From: Candidatus Fermentibacterota bacterium
Lineage (GTDB): Bacteria > JAFGKV01
Assembly: GCA_030620115.1 (NCBI GenBank)
Contig: JAUXFG010000162.1
Coordinates: 1-8,409 of the forward strand
Length of the DNA: 8,409 bases
Reading direction: 5' to 3'
Shown one piece after another: positions 6,663 to 8,409 of this stretch. The position numbers were made by a program, and so were the translations under genes. The first letter of the stretch is position 1, and each line of letters opens with the position of its first letter. Below the pieces are notes generated by a model. It saw nothing but the letters and a program-made list of their open reading frames with translations, made no database searches and was not told where the DNA came from.

Positions 6663-7562
6663 TCAACTTCCGAATGTGACCAAGAATGCCCCGGCAACAC
6701 CCAGCACGATTCCGATGACGCGTTGCCGCGTAATAGGTTCTCGTAGAAAGATGGCGGCAAAGGTGAAGACAAAGATGTTGCTGGTCTGATTGAGGGCGGC
6801 GGCAGTGGAGGCCTGTGTGAACTTCATGCCGGCCAGCCAGAGGATCATGGCCCCGAAGCCACCCATAAGGGATCCAAGAACGGTGTAGCGCCGCTGCCCC
6901 CTGTTGACCAGTGAGGCAAGCACGCTCCGGCGATCCTTGAGCAGAGACACCACTATTGCCACAAACAACCCGCCACCTATGGTGCGCACTGCCATGACCC
7001 AGAAAAGGGGGGACTGACTGAGCATCGGTTTGATCATGACGATGCCTATGGCGTTTGTCGCAAGCGCGAGAGCTCCCAGCGCAATGCCGAATGCCAAGGT
7101 CTTTCCGCGGGGCGTGCAGGTGTTTTTCTCGAAACTGATGGCAAGAACCGCCGAGAGGATCATGACCACGCCTAGTACTTGCAGCGGAGTCAGAGACTCG
7201 CCGAGGAAGAGTATGGAGAGGCCGATGATGAATGGGCTGTAGAGACATCCCACAATGGCCGATAGCCCCGCTCCCAGAATGTTCAAGCTGGAGAAGAAGA
7301 GGGTATCGGCCATACCTATTCCCAGAATCCCGCTGGCCAGCAGGAGAAGATATTCAGACGAGGGAGTCCGGCGCAGAATATCGAGCCCCATGGCGTTCAT
7401 GGTGATCAAGAGGAGAAGGATGGAAAGAGCGCTTTTGAACAGGCTCAGAGCCAGGGGATGGACTGCTTCTCCGCTCTTTTTGAAGAGTATCACCGCTGTG
7501 GCCCACATGATGGCCGTGAGAAGCGCGCATATTTCTCCGAGGTGAGGCGCGAGCCCGTTCAT
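6663..7562 (-). CDS. EamA/DMT superfamily transporter
   Basis: This 299-residue inner-membrane protein of the drug/metabolite transporter superfamily has the normal length and two EamA repeats, at about residues 10-145 and 155-297, each with five predicted helices. The end of each repeat carries the typical pattern: FLGESLTPLQVLGVVMI (119-135) and FLREPITRQRVIGIVLG (272-288). Family members export amino acids, purines or other small metabolites, but substrate cannot be read from sequence and nothing nearby suggests one. The ATG is preceded by GGAG (7574-7571) with an 8-nt spacer. The gene is divergent from tag, so promoters for both should lie in 7563-7758. Its stop codon directly abuts a degenerate repeat track, which may have set the present end of the protein. 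Confidence 0.9.
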   Translation of the reverse strand: MNGLAPHLGEICALLTAIMWATAVILFKKSGEAVHPLALSLFKSALSILLLLITMNAMGLDILRRTPSSEYLLLLASGILGIGMADTLFFSSLNILGAGLSAIVGCLYSPFIIGLSILFLGESLTPLQVLGVVMILSAVLAISFEKNTCTPRGKTLAFGIALGALALATNAIGIVMIKPMLSQSPLFWVMAVRTIGGGLFVAIVVSLLKDRRSVLASLVNRGQRRYTVLGSLMGGFGAMILWLAGMKFTQASTAAALNQTSNIFVFTFAAIFLREPITRQRVIGIVLGVAGAFLVTFGS

Positions 7563-7584
7563 GCTGTTTGCTCCATGGGGAGGA

Positions 7585-7625
7585 AGGGTTCAGGGTTTGG
7601 AGTTCAGGGTTCAGAGGTTCAAGGG
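7585..7625. repeat. Degenerate TTCAGGGTT-type repeat in a divergent spacer
   Basis: Variants of GGTTCAGGGTT, GGAGTTCAGGG, TTCAGAGG and TTCAAGGGG follow one another, giving a low-complexity purine/TTCAGGG track. It lies about 25 bp upstream of the EamA start and about 135 bp upstream of the tag start. The open frame through it is continuous with tag, but that N-terminal extension has no counterpart in the Tag family and is rejected as coding. Confidence 0.5.
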
Positions 7626-7758
7626 GTCTCAGGAAATCCGAACATCTGAAACCTTCGCTTCGGGACAAGATGATGACCAGAGCCAGAGAAGCTATTTGTT
7701 TATGCTTATTCCATCAACGAGCGATTTCTACAACGATCATGTTGCAAAGGGGATTGAG

Positions 7759-8343
7759 ATGGAGATAGAATACAAAGAGCGGTGTCCGTGGTGCGGAGAG
7801 GATCCGCTCTACATGGCGTATCATGATCGAGAATGGGGCGTGCCCGTATATGATGATGACAAGATGTTTGAGTTCTTGATCTTGGAAGGGGCGCAGGCCG
7901 GCCTGAGTTGGATCACGATTCTCAGGCGACGGGAGTCATACAGGGAAGCGTTTGATGGGTTTGATCCTGAGATTGTCGCGTGTTACGAAAAGGAGAAGAT
8001 ACAAGCCCTTATGAACGATTCGGGCATCATCCGGAATCGTCGTAAGATCGAGTCCGCCGTGAGGAACGCACAGGCCTTCCTGGCTGTGCAACAAGAGTTC
8101 GGGAGCTTCGATCATTATATCTGGCGATTTGTGGGCGGCAGCCCGATTCAGAATTCTTGGAAGACCATTGGCGAGATACCTGTGATCACCAAGGAAGCGG
8201 AATTCTTGAGCCGCGACCTCAAGAAGCGGGGCTTCTCATTCGTCGGTCCCACGATCTGCTACGCCCATATGCAGGCCACGGGCATGGTAAACGATCATCT
8301 GACGAACTGTTTTCGATATCACGAGGTGGCGGAACTGGGCTAG
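7759..8343 (+). CDS. tag: DNA-3-methyladenine glycosylase I
   Basis: This 194-residue base-excision repair enzyme is predicted to remove 3-methyladenine from alkylated DNA in the cytoplasm. It aligns along its length with E. coli Tag (187 residues). The shared stretches are DPLYMAYHDREWGVP (15-29), EGAQAGLSWITIL (43-55), SGIIRNRRKI (88-97), LKKRGFSFVGPTICY (154-168) and MVNDHLTNC (176-184). The predicted zinc ligands are Cys9, His22, His180 and Cys184, and active-site Glu43 and Trp51 match E. coli Glu38 and Trp46. The open frame extends upstream to 7561, but I place the start at 7759. Homology begins there, AAGGGG (7747-7752) lies just upstream, and the extra 66 residues would cross a repeat track. 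No ada or alkB homologue is beside it. A 38-bp palindrome follows the stop. Confidence 0.95.
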   Translation: MEIEYKERCPWCGEDPLYMAYHDREWGVPVYDDDKMFEFLILEGAQAGLSWITILRRRESYREAFDGFDPEIVACYEKEKIQALMNDSGIIRNRRKIESAVRNAQAFLAVQQEFGSFDHYIWRFVGGSPIQNSWKTIGEIPVITKEAEFLSRDLKKRGFSFVGPTICYAHMQATGMVNDHLTNCFRYHEVAELG

Positions 8344-8357
8344 GATCACCGGGGCGA

Positions 8358-8395
8358 TAAATCTCTAGTAAATCCATGGATTTACTAGAGATTTA
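8358..8395. repeat. Perfect 38-bp AT-rich palindrome after tag
   Basis: Each of the 19 base pairs matches, from TAAATCTCTAG (8358 on) to CTAGAGATTTA (ending at 8395), centred on CCATGG. It begins 15 nt after the tag stop codon. As RNA it would form a long stem with a 4-nt loop, so it may end or stabilise the tag transcript. It is AT-rich, however, and no T-run follows on the plus strand, unlike a standard intrinsic terminator. It could also be a small mobile or dispersed repeat, or a regulator site for a gene beyond the window. Confidence 0.6.
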
Positions 8396-8409
8396 GAAGA
8401 AATAGGGGA

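Noticed and set aside
6646-7248. Minus-strand open frame of 200 codons overlapping the EamA gene in another frame
   Set aside because: It is rich in His, Arg, Ser and Cys with no family pattern, whereas the other frame gives a textbook EamA protein with a ribosome binding site.
7561-7758. N-terminal extension of the tag frame up to 7561
   Set aside because: Tag homology begins at about 7770, and the extension crosses a degenerate repeat and overlaps the EamA start. A better-placed ATG with a purine-rich site exists at 7759.

Overview
The window reads as a piece of a moderately GC-rich bacterial chromosome, most likely from an uncultivated Gram-negative lineage (a Planctomycetota/Hydrogenedentota/Latescibacterota-type or other FCB/PVC-like group). 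That placement is inference from two things: the gene content (a Gld-type ABC cluster ending in a DUF4340 protein) and the hairpin- and word-repeat-rich spacers, which are common in such genomes. There are no rRNA, tRNA, CRISPR, transposase or phage genes, and nothing fixes the phylum.

Layout. Positions 1-457 hold no convincing gene. Instead there are two short word-like tandem repeats, then a chain of inverted repeats bounded by two near-identical 16-bp palindromes, then a hairpin that probably terminates the operon to its right. Positions 458-4732 (minus strand) are a four-gene operon, read right to left: ABC ATPase, six-helix ABC-2/GldF-type permease, GldG-like auxiliary protein (ABC_transp_aux) and a membrane-anchored DUF4340 protein. 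The genes overlap by 4 bp or lie 2 bp apart, so they are probably translated in a coupled way and act as one membrane complex. The ATPase and permease form the transport core. The GldG-like and DUF4340 proteins are single- or two-helix anchored proteins whose large soluble parts are predicted to face the periplasm. The substrate is unknown, and no other gliding genes are present.

Positions 4733-5103 are a divergent spacer with a candidate promoter for the ABC operon, a 12-bp palindrome, a nested GC-rich hairpin with a direct repeat, and a strong 12-bp hairpin. Positions 5104-6615 (plus) encode a stand-alone adenylate-forming acyl-CoA synthetase-like enzyme with an unusual tryptophan in its phosphate-binding loop. 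It converges on a ten-helix EamA/DMT transporter (6663-7562, minus); a degenerate word repeat fills the gap and runs into the transporter's stop codon. The transporter diverges from tag, DNA-3-methyladenine glycosylase I (7759-8343, plus), across a spacer with another word repeat. A perfect 38-bp AT-rich palindrome follows tag.

The last three genes show no functional link to each other. I see no clearly new defence or mobile system. The least explained material is the repeat architecture of the spacers and the role of the GldG/DUF4340 pair.
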